Assembly: GCA_002118135.1 (NCBI GenBank)
Contig: BDIU01000131.1
Coordinates: forward strand, 62,001 to 126,000
Reading direction: 5' to 3'
Length of the DNA stretch: 64,000 nucleotides
DNA from: Trebouxia sp. TZW2008
Lineage: Eukaryota > Chlorophyta > Trebouxiophyceae > Trebouxiales > Trebouxiaceae
Both the position numbers and the translations under genes were made by a program. Below the pieces are notes generated by a model, which saw nothing but the letters and a program-made list of their open reading frames with translations, had not been told where the DNA came from and searched no databases. Position 1 is the first letter of the stretch. Every line of letters begins with the position of its first letter. This document shows, in pieces, positions 21,710 through 34,700 of this stretch.

Positions 21710-23811
21710 GACCTGTGGTCAAACCGACTGTTTTGAGCTCTTGCCGTAGGTTCATGATAAAAGGTATCGGCACCGCCGCTGACATGACGTACAAGCTCAG
21801 TATGCAGCATAGGGTAGATCATTGCCAATGCCTAAGGTCAATTCTGGCGGTAAACGAACGTACCAGCGCAGCGCTCGCAAACATCGCGCATACTGATCGC
21901 AAGACATTCTGTTTGAATGAAGTCTTTCGATTGTCAGCATCCGCGCCAGAGCAGCGGATCACAAGTCTGCCGCTGTCCCGCGGTTGCTGTCCGGCGCGAT
22001 ATGCTACGCATCTTCGACTTCCGAACACCTCTCTTGAGTGTCGCTGCTTTAGAAGTGAGCAAGATCCAGGCACCACCGCCGACGCCATGCCGATTGTTGC
22101 CGTCTCCAAGCAAAGCAGAAATGGATCGACTGCAAAGCCTTTTATCGAAAAGCAGAGGACATAGGTAGAAAATTTGGTTTCCCTCTCGGTCAACTACTTT
22201 TGGTTTCCGGGACCTTTGACAACGACGATGCTTTGACTGGCTTGCATTGTTGAAGCTCTGCTGCATCGCTGTCAGCCACGGTCCTCGTATGACACGATGT
22301 CTTCAGGACATGGACGTATTTTCTGTCAGCAAGTCTGCACTGGTACAGTACTGCATCCACTGTCTGAGCTGCTTGTCTGCGAGTTCCACGTTGGGCCAAG
22401 CAACGCGCCTTTGACGTCTCAGATGGTTCTCCACAGTACTGTCCTCGCGCGTTGCAAGCCTGGAAGCATTTGCTGTTGCAGCCTTTGCGTGAAAAAGTGA
22501 GACAGGTGCTGTGCAAGTGCCTGCTGGCTTTGCTTGTCACTAAACAAGGTCATCAAGCCAGCGCATTGTATGCGAGACAGTCACCTACTCTTCGTGTCAT
22601 CAGTGACGAGCAAATGTGAGCTTCTGATCACTCTGTGTACTTGCTGCTCACTGCAAAATCAACTAAGGGCAAAGGCTTTCAAGCTGTCAGGAACCAAGTT
22701 GACAGGATTTACTGCATGCCTGTAGTACTGCAAGTGCATAGCTCGCCAAAAAGACTTTCACAAAGCCTTAGCTTTCTCTGCAGCCAATTCTGCACATGCA
22801 GCCTCTTGCAGGTGCAGCAAAGTGGTGACAGATCACAAGCTAAATCTGTAGAGCTGAACCAGGAACACTTTGAGCAGCAATTTGGGGGAAATTGTGGGGC
22901 ATTAGGTGTGAGTTGCGTATCAAAGTCATCTGATGCTCTCATACCCAAGAGACGACACTTGAGTCTCATACCCATCTCCTCTAAACAGCTGTACTACTTG
23001 GCATACCTACAGCAGACGACATGAGTAAAGGCAGTTAGTTTCTCAAAGCCAGAGCAGTTTTCAGACTTATTGTTGAGCTGAAATCTTTACAGCTGCAACC
23101 TGTGCATAAGTAGAAGATCTTTGTACTTGATGCAAATGTTGCAGCTGTAAAGCTTTTTTGCTCTCCAGGCTGCGTCTGCTCCCAGAGGCTCCTGTCGTGA
23201 TGCATAACAACATAGCCTTCTGTTCCCTTTGTGTTTGTTGGTTAAGCCAGAACGCTGCTCCACACTGCAAGACAATGTCATGCTGCAAGTGTTGGCAAGA
23301 ACATCCCGCATCTTTATCTTACACAAATGGCTCTGCTGCTGCAACTTTTCTGAGCAGGCTGAGCATGATGCTTTGCATTGCTCGTGCAAAGGCAATTAAT
23401 TAGGCAGTCTATACCAATAAAACACCATCTGACTTGATCAGTAGGATCAGTAGTTAGCAGCTCTACATGCACAATAAAACTGGCCACAGCAACACACACC
23501 TGACAAGACAGAAGCAAAGCACTATGCAGGCTAGCTACTTGATATTAGGCTGAACTAAAAACGTCTTGGGAAGCTATGTGCATCAAGTCCTGATTGACAA
23601 TGGCTCTACTAGTACTGTGATATTCTACATGAAGGAACATAGACTGATGTTGATGTTGCTCCCAAAACTTCATATGCTGTGCTGTGCCATGTGAGAGCAC
23701 TTTCAGTTGTCTCCGAATCGCAAATGTTGCTGATTTGGCACAGTCTGACTTTTCTACACCAGCGAGCATGGTCTACCATTAGAATGATGCAAATCCAGGC
23801 TCCCATGACTA
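21710..23811. other. Intergenic region upstream of the coiled-coil gene; no gene recognised
   Basis: It lies between the start codon at 21709 and the 3' end of the SURNod19-type gene. The part nearest the start (21.7-22.3 kb) is richer in CpG, as expected for a promoter and 5' leader. Open frames of about 120-150 codons on both strands overlap each other there and resemble no known protein. Nothing else is supportable. Confidence 0.4.
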
Positions 23812-23862
23812 TGCTGCGGTTTGCCCTGGATTAGCATTTTGCTGTGACTGCATCAGAGATGT
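23812..23862 (-). repeat. Copy of the terminal coding end of exon 24154-23928, beyond the stop codon
   Basis: Plus-strand TGCTGCGGTTTGCCCTGGAT and the following TTGCTGTGACTGCATCAGA repeat 23931-23980. The copy lies 3' of the stop, so duplications of exon edges also occurred at the end of the gene. Confidence 0.6.
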
Positions 23863-23927
23863 GTCCTTATGGCACTGTTTCGACACTGCTGTGAATATGA
23901 AGGATTGACAACTCTGATGCTTGATGA

Positions 23928-26900
23928 TTATGCTGCGCTTTGCCCTGAGGCAGCGTTTGCTGTGACTGCATCAGATTGCTTCAGAGGCTGATAGTGCCTA
24001 GCTTTCCTCCAGCGCTCAAAGACCACTCCAGCTGCAATGCCGACAATCAAGGCGCCTCCAAACACAATGGGAAGGACAGCTGTGCTGGATGTCAAAGTTG
24101 TTCTGGGTCGCAAGTCTTGAGGATCTTCTGTAACATCAATACCTTGTGCATCTCCTGCACACGACAATCACTATGACTCATGCTGCACATAAGTACAATC
24201 ACACATCACAGTGTGAATGCTGTCAAGCCACCCGTCACCTCTAGTATGGGGCCAAGCTGACACAACACATGGCAACGTGTGTGGCCATAGATCATCCGAT
24301 GCTGCACCAGATTTATGTTATGATGCACTGACCGTCGACGTACGCTGTCTTGAGTCAAGCGATGTCACGCAACAGTAACGCAAGCAGTGGTGCTTGAACA
24401 GAAAGAGAGCGTGACATAATGCCAGAGGACTTGAGCCACTCAGGGAACCTTTTCACATGCTGCTGCATGTATGTGCAGCGGTATTTGGCATCAGCTGTGC
24501 AGTAGCTGGAAAGAGTCTTACCAGGCTCTGCTTGTAATTCTGCATCGCCATCTGCCACAGCACCAAAGCCTTCAACATAGAAGCCAAAAGCTGTGCCTTG
24601 ATGATGTTGATAGTCAGGGCCAAATGCCAGATCTGCAAGAAAAGACAGTCCATGTTTTGGCCAGCCAAACAGTCTGATTGCATGTGTAACTTACACAGTG
24701 TAAGAGCCTCATTAAACACCACCAAAGCCTTAAACATAAAAGCAAAAAGTTCCTTGATGATGTTGATGGTCAGGGCCAAACGCCAAATCTGCAACACAAG
24801 ACAGTCCCTGTTGTGGTCATGTAACAAGTCTGATCATGTGTGTCAAAACCTCATCAAACGGCACCAAAGCCTTCAACATGAAAGCCAAAGGATGTTCCCT
24901 GATGGTGCTGATAATCAGGCCCAAATACCAGATTTGCAGCAACAGCACAGTAGTGTAAAACACACTGGATTTGAACCGACAACAATGCTACCTCAAGGAC
25001 CCAAACTTGAGGTCTTAGCACCTTCCTACATGGCGCAATGTCCAGAGCTAAGTGACAACACGCTACAGTTTGGTCCCAGGACTGTGTAACAGAGTAATAT
25101 CCTGAAATCCAGAAAGTAGCGTGTTGCCACTGAAGTCTGCACAATAGGCCATGTACAAAGGTGCTGAGCCAGCGCAGCACAGCTGACAGTGATGACAACT
25201 TGGCTGAGATCAGATGCAAACAACTTGCCTGCTGAGGCATTGGATGGCTTGCAGTCTGTACCATAAGACATCAACCGCCAGATCTGTGTGCCCATCAAAT
25301 TGCTTGCATGCTGACTTGCGCATGATTGCATGCACACTAGTACATTACAATATGAGAACAGGACTGAGATTTCAAGTTTGCAGTGCTTGCCAGTGGCGGT
25401 AGAACGGAGCCTGTCACACATTCCTCTTGCTCGAATAGGCTGTTGGTCTGAAACAAGGTGAAAGTGAGGCAGGCTGTCCTATGCTAGACAATGGCAAACA
25501 TTGCAATCACTACAGCATGGCATCTCCAATCTCTGCTGAAATAACCTGTCTCGGGAATGTGCTGTACTTTTCTGCCATAAATTGAACCTTGCCATACTGT
25601 AACACCCCAGAAGGGATTTGTTTCCTCAACCTTGCTCATGTACACATGATTAGCATCAAGCTGAGACAACAGCTAAGCCACACACATCAAGCACACCTGC
25701 CAGGAAGTGTAGAAATCATTGCGATTGTGCTGAGCCTGGAGTGAAGCAAGCTGTGCTTGTTGCACCTGTGACTATTAGACGTGATCAAATGCACGGAGGC
25801 ATGATGCCTTGCCAAGTGACTTCAGCAGTACATAGTTTGAGACTTCTGTCACAAGACCCTGGAGCACTATCAGCTAGAGGCTGCAATTAGTCACTCAGGT
25901 TCTGGCTACAGAAGCCAAAATGAATATGCTATGTGACTGCATTCCAGAAGGCATCGCATGTCTGCCCACTTTGAACAAGTCTGACATCTTGGAGATGAAC
26001 GAGCCAGTCATATGGTCTGCACTGGCGAAAGGATTTGCAGCTGTCATCTGTAGACGACCACATGCACGGCACATGTGAAATTCATGGCATGGTCTGAAGA
26101 CTCAAAGTGCATGAGACAGATGAAACGCTTCTCAACCACAAATGCTAAAGGCACCCTACACATGACAGCATAGCAGTGTCAGTGCAGTGTCTGACAGTGC
26201 TGGCTTACCTGCTTGTTTTGAGGCAAAGCCAGGACAGCTGGTGTCAAAATCGACCAGGTCCAGGAAAAATAAAGCCATCACACCAAAATGACTTTGGGAG
26301 ACGTCATACACAGACTCGATGGTAACATTGGTTCCTGGCAAGATCTGCTTGGGTGGCGAAAAGGCTGCCCTTGACATAGCGACCAGGTAGCCATCTTCGT
26401 CGCCGACAGCAGCACGGTCTGAGACGCCGTACGTCGGACACGAGCTGCATAGCTCTTCGCCATTGTCCTGATTGATCAAACGGAGGCATTGTCCACCAAT
26501 ATGTTGGTGACCTAGGCAGCGTAATAGTCCGAAGCTGCTGGTTTGGGGGCATTGCGCGTCCATAGGGCCTGACTGAAGGACCTTACCAGTCCGCGAGTCT
26601 GCCTGCTGGACCAAGTCATATTCGATGGAGCCATTGACAGCATCCATCATAAAGGAACTGACAGGAACTACAGTCATGTTTGGCTCCAACACCCTGCACA
26701 GCATGAACGCAACTCTCACGAACACTATCTTTGTTGACAGATCTACCTGGTGCAGTGTCCAAAGCATGAAGCAGTGCTTTATTTGCAGGAAGGACACACT
26801 GCATGCAATGCGTCTCTTCATGCATGCAGGTTACCAATAGGTGATTGCAGTTGCTGTTGGTCTACTGATATTGGTGTACATATGTGAGAGCAACATATTG

Positions 26901-29900
26901 CATGTGTACACATGAACAAGGACACACCAGTAAGGCCAGTAATGTTACCTGTAAAGCGACGTCAGACTGCAGATGATATGTGTTGAATATGCTGCTTGCT
27001 CCGCTTGATTGGCAAAGCAAAATTTACACAGAAAGCAAGTGAGACTTGCATGAAAGCATACATGAGAGGGCAGTCAAATATCAGACCTGTAAGTAACGTT
27101 GAACTGAAGATGGTAGATATTGACGTTGCTGCTTGGCTCGCTTGATGGGCACAGACTATCAGAGCAGCAGTCACCACCACCGTGCCTGCCTTTCAGAGCA
27201 TGCCGTTGGTCTTCTTCTCGGCACCAGCACTCAATGCACTGGGGCACATCTGCTGGTGCTACACCCAGGGTGTTGATCACATGGATGTTGACTAGCCTGC
27301 AACACCAATCAGAAGGACACTTTGTCATCATTGACATCAGGGACAGCTAATACAGAACGGCCAAGCAAACATGCTAATAACACTTGCTAAGCTAACTCTG
27401 AATACAAAAGTTGGGGATGCGCAATCAATTCGAGGACGTATGTCAGGTGGTCTAGAGTTGCCCGCAAATTTGTCAGCAGCTTGTCCTGTAGCTTCAGGGC
27501 TTACAAAATTATGTTGCATGAGGACTTGCCAAGGGGCCAGCTTGCATTCATTCATGTTTTTCATTCTAAACAAGTGCTAGACAGGCTCAGCAGGCGCAGC
27601 TAGGTGCGTACTGGAGCAATCAGTCTCCTGTCTCCAACCAGTTTGATCTTGTGCTATCCTAAACCAATTGTGCTGAGCATGTAGGGAGGTGAAGTCTCTG
27701 TACACTTTTGTCTGCCAAATGTCCCTGGGTGTGCCCCTAGCCTTTGTACCTGGTGGTTGCCCCAACATACACTCAAAAGGCAATTTGTACCGTGCATCAG
27801 CTTGCACGAAGGTGGTAAAGCTCTGAGCAGCAATGGCGTTGCAAATACATCCAACATCACATGCCCTTTCGTCCAAAATAATTTGCATACAAGGACGGTA
27901 AGATTCAATACGTCTGTAAAATCATGGCTGCTCAGGACTTCCAGCTGCGTGCAAGCTGAATTCAGGGCATTGATGCTCAGCCAACAACACAGCGCAGCTC
28001 AGAACATTGTCAGTTGCAGACAGCTTAAGATCTACTAAATTTGACTCAACACATTTGCTGAGGCGTACATTGTTTGCTGTCCACGTCACAGGACATCAAC
28101 AAACTCAGGGCACTGATGATGGCTTCCCACAAACACAGTCCATGTTCAGTCTCAATACGCAGCACTTGCTGAACTGCTGACACTTGTCGCACGCACAGTC
28201 AACATTCATTGCACTGTTGACAGTTGCACACACACACAGGAACGTGAAGCAAACTCTTCCTGCAAGCGGAAGGTTGAGGTCATGAATCTGCGGGTTGGAT
28301 TGAGTTACCTCAAGTCTTACATTCACCTGTCCATGTCAAGCACAAAGACCGTTGAGTGCAATATAAAAAGGCTCAGTAATGGGTGGGGTGTCATGATCCA
28401 CTGCTGTCAGATACACATAGCGCAGATGACCATTTCCATGCAAAAGATGTGAAGGACTGATACCAAAACCTCAAGTCAAACTAATGCATCGGGCACTCAC
28501 CTGTCCATGTCAGGAACGAAATCAGAGCCATTGACTACAATGTAGTAAGGGTCAGGCAGGGGTGGGGTGTCATGACCCCCCCGGAACTCTGCCCCCTCCC
28601 CAGTGATCAGGTTTGAGGGCCCAAAGATATGATGAAGGTACAGCTGCACACACAGGCATTGATTTAGTTACCGCGGAGCAGTCACTTGAACCATAGTCAC
28701 ATTGTAGTAAAGCTCAGGTAGGACAGGGGTGTGATGGGCCCTTCTCCCCTTGCCTTTCCTCCTGCAGGGGAGGGGTTCTGGCCTCTCTGCATCAAGTGGT
28801 GCAATCTGAGGGACCAAAGATGTGATGAAGGTACAGCTGCACACACATACACATCATTCATGTACCTGGATGTGATCACAGGTTATGTACACATTGTGAC
28901 ACACAATGTGTGTGAGATTCACAATATGCATCTTTTAACGTGCTGTGTCTGCTCACGACTGCAGCACACATGCAGTCTTCAACACGCGTTCCAAGCAGAA
29001 CATAATCAAGAAACAAAGAGGATGCTGTGCAACAAAAACAGACATGTGTAGAGAATGGTATACAACTTGATGCTGGTACGAGCCAAGATATGATTGTTCT
29101 TATGATGCACACAGAATGATAAGCTTGACACAAAGAAGGCGGTTCACTCAAGGCAGCCTGGCAGAAAAGGACTGAAGGCAAAAGCAAGCAGCTTCTGTAC
29201 TGATATAACGTGGCATTCGCATCAGAATTACTTGTTTGATCAATACTACTGTTGTACCTATTGGCATGATCATCAGATCAAGTCAACATGATCAGTATTG
29301 TTGGTGTGATTATGACAAATGTAATGGATGTTGATTGACATCCACTCACAGATTAAATTTCTGTCTGTTTTGTTTGCAAGTGTCATGGTGAACATGACTG
29401 TTATTGTAGAGGCTACCAGCATTGTAAATAATGTCGTGGCGTTTGTGAATGAGAAGCATACCTCTGATAAAGGGACTTGGCGATTGCTGTCACCCACGAT
29501 TGCTAGGGTCTGTTTGGTGACACCAACCTTGACACCTTCAGGGAATGGGTTTGGCAGAACATAAAATGCATCCTCAACCTGCAACAGTGTACAGGAATTG
29601 TTAGTTTGTAAAAACATAATGCCTATGATGCCCTTGTGCTCAAGGCACCATCTTCAGCAGAGTCCAAGCAAGGGCAAACAATGCACTTGATCAAAAACTG
29701 TGCTGTTGTGAGTTTTGTCTTCATGCAGGGCTGTTCTCACCTGCCCTGGCCTAAGGGCCATTGGAGGACTGTAACACGCCCTAGTTACTAATGCTCCATC
29801 CTCAACAGGATCCAAGCAATGTCCAACACCGTCTCTGATCAAGGATTCAAAATTCTCCTCCCTGTGATGTCCATGCTCTTGCTGCACATCCTCTGCATGA

Positions 29901-30948
29901 AAAACTTTCTACAACTCACGCTGGAGTCACTGACTTTTCTGTCAGAAATTTGACAAACCCACATTTTGATGTGACATGTTGCAAATGTGACTGTACGTTT
30001 TTGATAGCTGTCTTGATTGCGCACCCATGTCATGATCTGTGCCCCTCATGCTTTGCCTGTACATTGGCTGCAGTGAATATTTGCTGTCAATGTACTCTGT
30101 CTGTACAATGCCCTTATGTGACCATGCATGGACCCTTATTATTCAGCAATCTTAGGGCTGTTGTTCTGGACGTACTGAAACTGCTGATGTGGTGTCCTTG
30201 TGCAAGCAAGCATGCTTTGCAAGTACTGGAATGTTTATGCAGTGATGCTGACATATTTTGCGCTTGGTGTTGTAGCTTTGTAGCTGCCAAATAAGAGCTG
30301 AGAGTGGCATGCTTCTGATTATACATGCAATGCTACTGCTGAAGTGCTTGTTTTCAACCCTTCAGCTAGATAGCTGTTGCACAGCAGCAACAAAAGCATG
30401 CCTGGACTATGAGCACAAGAGCATGAGTTGTGTGAAACATACCTGTTGTCTCATCGCTGGGAGTGACTGAAACAGCAAACAGAGATCCTTCAGCACACTG
30501 TTGATCCAAGCTCGACGTGAAGAAGAAAGTGCCGGTGTAGTTCAGCTCGACAGCGTGTGGACTGTCTGTGGCTTTCGCTAACACCACTCCGTTTGGTGCA
30601 AGTGCACAGCTGCGCTTCGGCACCGTTACGACGTTCCGCTGATCACCCTCCCAAGCAAAGACCTGTGACGTCAGGCTGTACATGGAAAACTGCGCGTGCT
30701 CACAGCTGTGCCTTACAGCAGCCTGTTTGCCTTACCAGACGATCACCCACGACCGCATTCAAGTCTTCGAAGCTGCCTGCTTGCGTCCAGCCCAGTTCAC
30801 CTCCGATACGGATATCGCGTCCTTGAGTGGGGATGACAGCGATACAGCTGAGCAGAACCAGCAGCAGATTTGGGAAGTTGCCGCAGCTGCTGCGACGTTG
30901 CAACCTGGCACCGCAGCAGCTGCATGTGCCTTGAAGCGAAGCATGCAT
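23928..30948 (-). CDS. Secreted/type I membrane protein: copper-less phytocyanin-like domain fused to a SURNod19 domain
   Basis: Eleven exons in consistent phase: 30948-30736, 30662-30443, 29892-29741, 29578-29462, 28643-28501, 27296-27087, 26693-26209, 26047-25938, 25672-25546, 24632-24522, 24154-23928 (about 704 residues). A signal peptide (core NLLLVLLSCIAVIPTQG) is followed by a phytocyanin-like domain, residues about 47-140 (GGELGWTQAGSFEDLNAVVG). Copper ligands appear lost: RNVV where HNV is usual and QC where HC is usual, as in early-nodulin-like proteins. Residues about 196-535 match the SURNod19 family (stress up-regulated Nod 19): LYLHHI, LVNIHVINTLGV, CIECWC, DGYLVAMS, SHFGVMALFFLD. 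A unique lumenal stretch follows, then a single membrane helix (VLPIVFGGALIVGIAAGVVF) and a short basic tail. Many N-glycosylation sequons suggest the secretory route. The biochemical role of SURNod19 proteins is not known. The exon 26047-25938 donor is weak. Confidence 0.78.
24705..24933 (-). repeat. Two decayed copies of exon 24632-24522
   Basis: The LAFGPDYQHHQGTAFGFYVE coding sequence recurs at 24705-24789 and 24851-24933 with substitutions and in-frame stops (for example YV followed by a stop in the nearer copy). Spacing is about 145-155 bases, upstream of the true exon. Confidence 0.75.
24965..25051 (-). pseudogene. tRNA-Leu(CAA)-like degenerate sequence
   Basis: On the minus strand a B-box-like GGTTCAAATCC lies at 24977-24967. 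Upstream of it at the right distance is CTCAAGT, like the anticodon loop of tRNA-Leu(CAA), preceded by a weak D-arm. The acceptor and T stems do not pair well, so it is at most a tRNA pseudogene or tRNA-derived repeat. It sits next to an exon echo in an intron. Confidence 0.4.
26948..27040 (-). repeat. Decayed copy of the 3' edge of exon 27296-27087
   Basis: Sequence matching the NVNIYHLQFNVTY coding end and its donor recurs about 130 bases downstream with substitutions that break the frame. The upper copy is the one that keeps a SURNod19-compatible protein and phase. Confidence 0.6.
27576..27720. repeat. Member of dispersed intronic repeat family (full-length type)
   Basis: About 140 bases align with 52257-52395. 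They share GCTAG(A/G)CAGGCTCAGCAGGC, AGCAATCA, TCTCCAACCA, GAT.ATGTGCT and a common end near CACTTTT. The element lies in the intron between exons 28643-28501 and 27296-27087. No terminal inverted repeats, A tail or coding capacity were seen. Confidence 0.6.
28330..28830 (-). repeat. Echoes of both edges of exon 28643-28501
   Basis: The 3' edge (GHDTPPLPDPYYIVVNG and donor) recurs at 28330-28415. The 5' edge (LYLHHIFGPS with acceptor) recurs at 28790-28830, with further similarity down to about 28690. Both copies have stops. Confidence 0.7.
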
Positions 30949-31669
30949 AGCTCTCGTGGCTACTAACAGATCGAGATCTACTGCATCGCGATCTCAAGTG
31001 CACAGCGTCAGAACCCGCTTCCGATACCGCAGCAGCTTGTTGCCTTCCTCGTGACATGCCGGGTGAGCGCGACAACATTACCTAACATCGAACTCGACAG
31101 AGCCTTGCGGAAGGTTGACCTGGAGGGCTTTTTCGCAACAGCCCCTGCATCAGCCTGCGACCCCATCCCTACCCCACACCCCCTCCCCCTTGCTTTCCTA
31201 AACACTGCGATCTGAATGAGCACTGACAGCAGCCAGCATGCATTTGGCCACCATCAATTGCAAAGTCAGGACATGATCGATTGAATGCACCCATTACAGC
31301 TTGCCAGAAACCACAATATTCCTGAGGAGGACCTCCTCAAGACCACCTGGTGATTGCCAGGCCTGTTGTGCAGCACAGTACCTATAATCTGTAGCTTTAT
31401 TCCAGCCAGGCATCGCGCTGAAAAGCCATTGCTGTAACGGATCTGCGGAAAGCTCCTGCATAAGCTGCAAACGCCCTAAATACAGAATCTGTATTTAGCA
31501 TCTGATGCAGAAGCATCAGCAGCAGCAACTGCAGACTACATTCTGTGCAAAGCTATGCATGTGCAGCGTTTTGGTCACTTTCACACTAGGGATGAATGCT
31601 TTCGAAGATGTTCTGATGTATGAGTGCTCATTGAGTCTGGAGCTGCCTGGAAGGCTGATTTTTGCATTG
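30949..31669. other. Intergenic: promoter side of the SURNod19-type gene and 3' flank of the aminotransferase
   Basis: No exon is recognised. A C-rich stretch lies at about 31137-31195. The region should contain the promoter for the gene starting at 30948, but no specific element can be named. Confidence 0.35.
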
Positions 31670-31674
31670 TTACA
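31670..31674 (-). terminator. Poly(A) signal TGTAA for the aminotransferase gene
   Basis: TTACA on the plus strand (TGTAA on the coding strand) lies 89 bases beyond the stop at 31763. The spacing is typical of the green-algal polyadenylation signal. Confidence 0.55.
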
Positions 31675-31762
31675 TTTGGCTTGATTGCATACGCCCCCCA
31701 AGATTATAGTGATAGATCTACAAAAATTTGTTCTATTCTAGATGACTGAAGAATCCAATCAG

Positions 31763-34700
31763 TCAAGGGTAGTTGACCCGTGATTCATTTGTGTTCTGGG
31801 TCTTAGGTTGGCTCTTGCTGTAGTTCTGCTCTGCCAGGCCCTGTCTGAAGGCGGTCAACACCAGCTCGACATTGGCTGCTGTGGCATTGTAACCCATGAG
31901 ACCAACACGCCACACTTGACCAGCGCTAGGGCCTAGACCTGCAGATAACAAGAACACAACATCTTGATACAGCAACAATTAATGGCAAGGGTATTCTTGT
32001 TGGACAGACAACCTCAGCTCGACATTAGCTCCTGTTGCATTGCGATTCATGAGACATTTCATGAGACCAGCACGCCACACTTGACCAGCGCTAGGGCTTA
32101 GACCTGCAGATAACAAGAAGGCAACACTTGATACAACAACACTCAATGGCAAGGGCATCTTCTTGGACAGACAATATCAGCTCAACATTGGCTGCTGTTG
32201 CATACATCAAGCCAACACGCCACACTTGACCAGCGCTAGGGCCCAGCAGTGCAGCTAGCAATAATCAGACCTACCACGGGTGCTGCTGTTTACAGTGTGA
32301 GTGTTCCTGTACATAGCAACTGCCAGGCATGGTATGAGTGCTGCAGATCGGTTTGAGGCAACAATTCCAGGCTGCACCTTCTCATACTCCTGATGGCAAA
32401 GACTTTTCTTGCCAACTTGAATGATGCTGCCACAAATGACACCTGATCTTGGCAACGTGTCACAACTGGCATGTTAGTGCAGATGACAGAATCTGCAGTC
32501 GAGAATCGAATGCATAATGCATACTGCTCATGTCTTGTGCCTCTTGTTATGCGCAAGACTTTAAGTCACTGACAATGAAAGCTGAGATCATTTAGTTATT
32601 GCTATGTGAGCACAGCTGTTGTCATGCAGTGTCTGAGCACATGCTTGTAATGCTGAAGTATGCCCTGAAAACAGTCATGATGCTTCCAGTTGAATATGTA
32701 TGTCAACAGTCACAGTGTTAGCGCAAAGGCTGATACCTGCTGAAATCTCAAGGCTGAACTTATCCATGGCAAACTTGATGAGTTTGGGACCATCGATGCC
32801 CTCTGGAACCCTGATGGTGTTGACGGTAATTAGCCTGTCATTTGGGTCTGTCACGTAGGGTTCAAGCCCTATCTCGCTCAGGCCCACCCATAGATACTTG
32901 CCAAGCTGAGTGTGTCGCTTCCACATGGCGTCCAAACCTTGCTCTGCCACAATGGCTAGGGCTTCCCGCATCCCATACCTGCAATCATGGGTTGAACTAT
33001 CGGATGCTGAGCATGCATCAAACAATCTGGCTGCAAACACTGTCTGGTTCTGCACATCTGACCAGCCCTGCTGTCATCACAGGCTGTACAGCATTGTAAC
33101 GCATCGTAGCGTATGGTTTGTGTACATGATTCAGTATATACAGCACACATACTTATTGCACATCTCAATGACACACATTGTCAACAATCGCATGCCTTAT
33201 TCTAACAGAATGTCAATGATATATCCAGGGGATACATTTGTATTTTTATCCGTCTTTGGAGTCACCACCAACTGCCATACCATCCCAATCGGTCACCCAC
33301 CAGATTCATATCTATACATGAGGTAGAGACATGTTTCTTGCTGTGTACTCACCACATGTCCACTTCAATGGAAATAGATCTAATGTTGTCTACTCACCAC
33401 GGTCGACACAGGTTCAGTACAATGGTACCAGGGCTTGCAGGGCTTGCAATTGCTGTACCAAGCCCAGTAGTCTTTCACCACATGTATGTCCAGGCGTGTC
33501 TACCCATGAGGTAGACACACAATTGCTGTTGTCCACTCAACAGGTGGAAGAGATAGGGCCAGCGCAGTTGTTTACTCGTCAGGTAGACACAGCTCTAATG
33601 TTGTCTACTCACCAAGTAGACACAGGTCCAGTGTGGTGGTACCAGCGCTTGCCATACCAGCCCCAGTAGTCTCCCACCAGATTCATGTCCAAGTTGTAGG
33701 TGGCCACCTTGGACTTGCGCCCCTTCAGCTTCTTCATCGCCCGCTCACTCATGAAGAAGGGCGCGGCACCTGCAGACAAAGGTGCCTTTGAGACAACAGC
33801 TTGAGGTTCACCACTCAGGGTTCAGGATCAGTGTTGTATGCGGCTTCCTGCATCTTACTCCCCTTCAGCTTCTGCATCGCCTGCTCACGCATGAACAAGG
33901 GCACAGCATTTGCACACAGATATGACTTTCATGCATTACATACATGTATCAGAAGTTGTGTATCACGCAGCTTGACAGACTGAAATATATTTTGATGTGA
34001 TTCTACATCTTGACATTGACAATCAACAAGAAAGAGTCTTTTGCAGCAGCCGCAGCAGGGGGGATGCTGACACCTGCAGAAGTCAGCCTGGAGGAGCGCT
34101 GAGGCACTTTAGAGAGCGATCCGCTCTCTGTTCATTAGCACAAAAAGGGAACCCGCAAATGTTGATTCCTTGTTGGGTCGAGACATCAAAGTCAGCATGT
34201 AAACCACTCCCCATGTATCAGTGAAAGAACCACCCGCACAGCACTCAGATGGAGCAAACAACCAAGTCAAGTCGCCAATCAGGCATCAACAGCCATCCAA
34301 AACTTGCCTGGAGGAGCACTGAGGCACTTCTGAGAGCCGGAGTACATGCAGTCTACTCCCCATGCATCAGCAAAGAAAGGGACCCCGCCCAGACTGCATA
34401 CGGTGTCCACAATCAACAAGGTGCCATGCTTGTGACACAAGTCTCCCAATTCGGCCAAACTCTGATGCACACCAGTGCTGCTCTCTCCCTGCAATGCAAC
34501 AGCTAAGTTTAGTCATGCGCAGTTTGGTAGGTCAACTACATTCCCTGTGCTGCTGAGTATACACAACCAGAAGGGCGCTGTGCTTGTGACACAGCTCCCC
34601 AAGTCCTGGTAAGCTCTGATGCACTCCAGTGCTGCGTTCACCCTGTGAAACAACAGAGGTCTTTAGTGAAACATGTGCTCAATCTTGCCATATGTGCATA

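Noticed and set aside
21715..22193. Open frames of 149 (plus) and 124 (minus) codons upstream of the coiled-coil gene
   Set aside because: Mutually overlapping, no recognisable protein, located where promoter and leader are expected.
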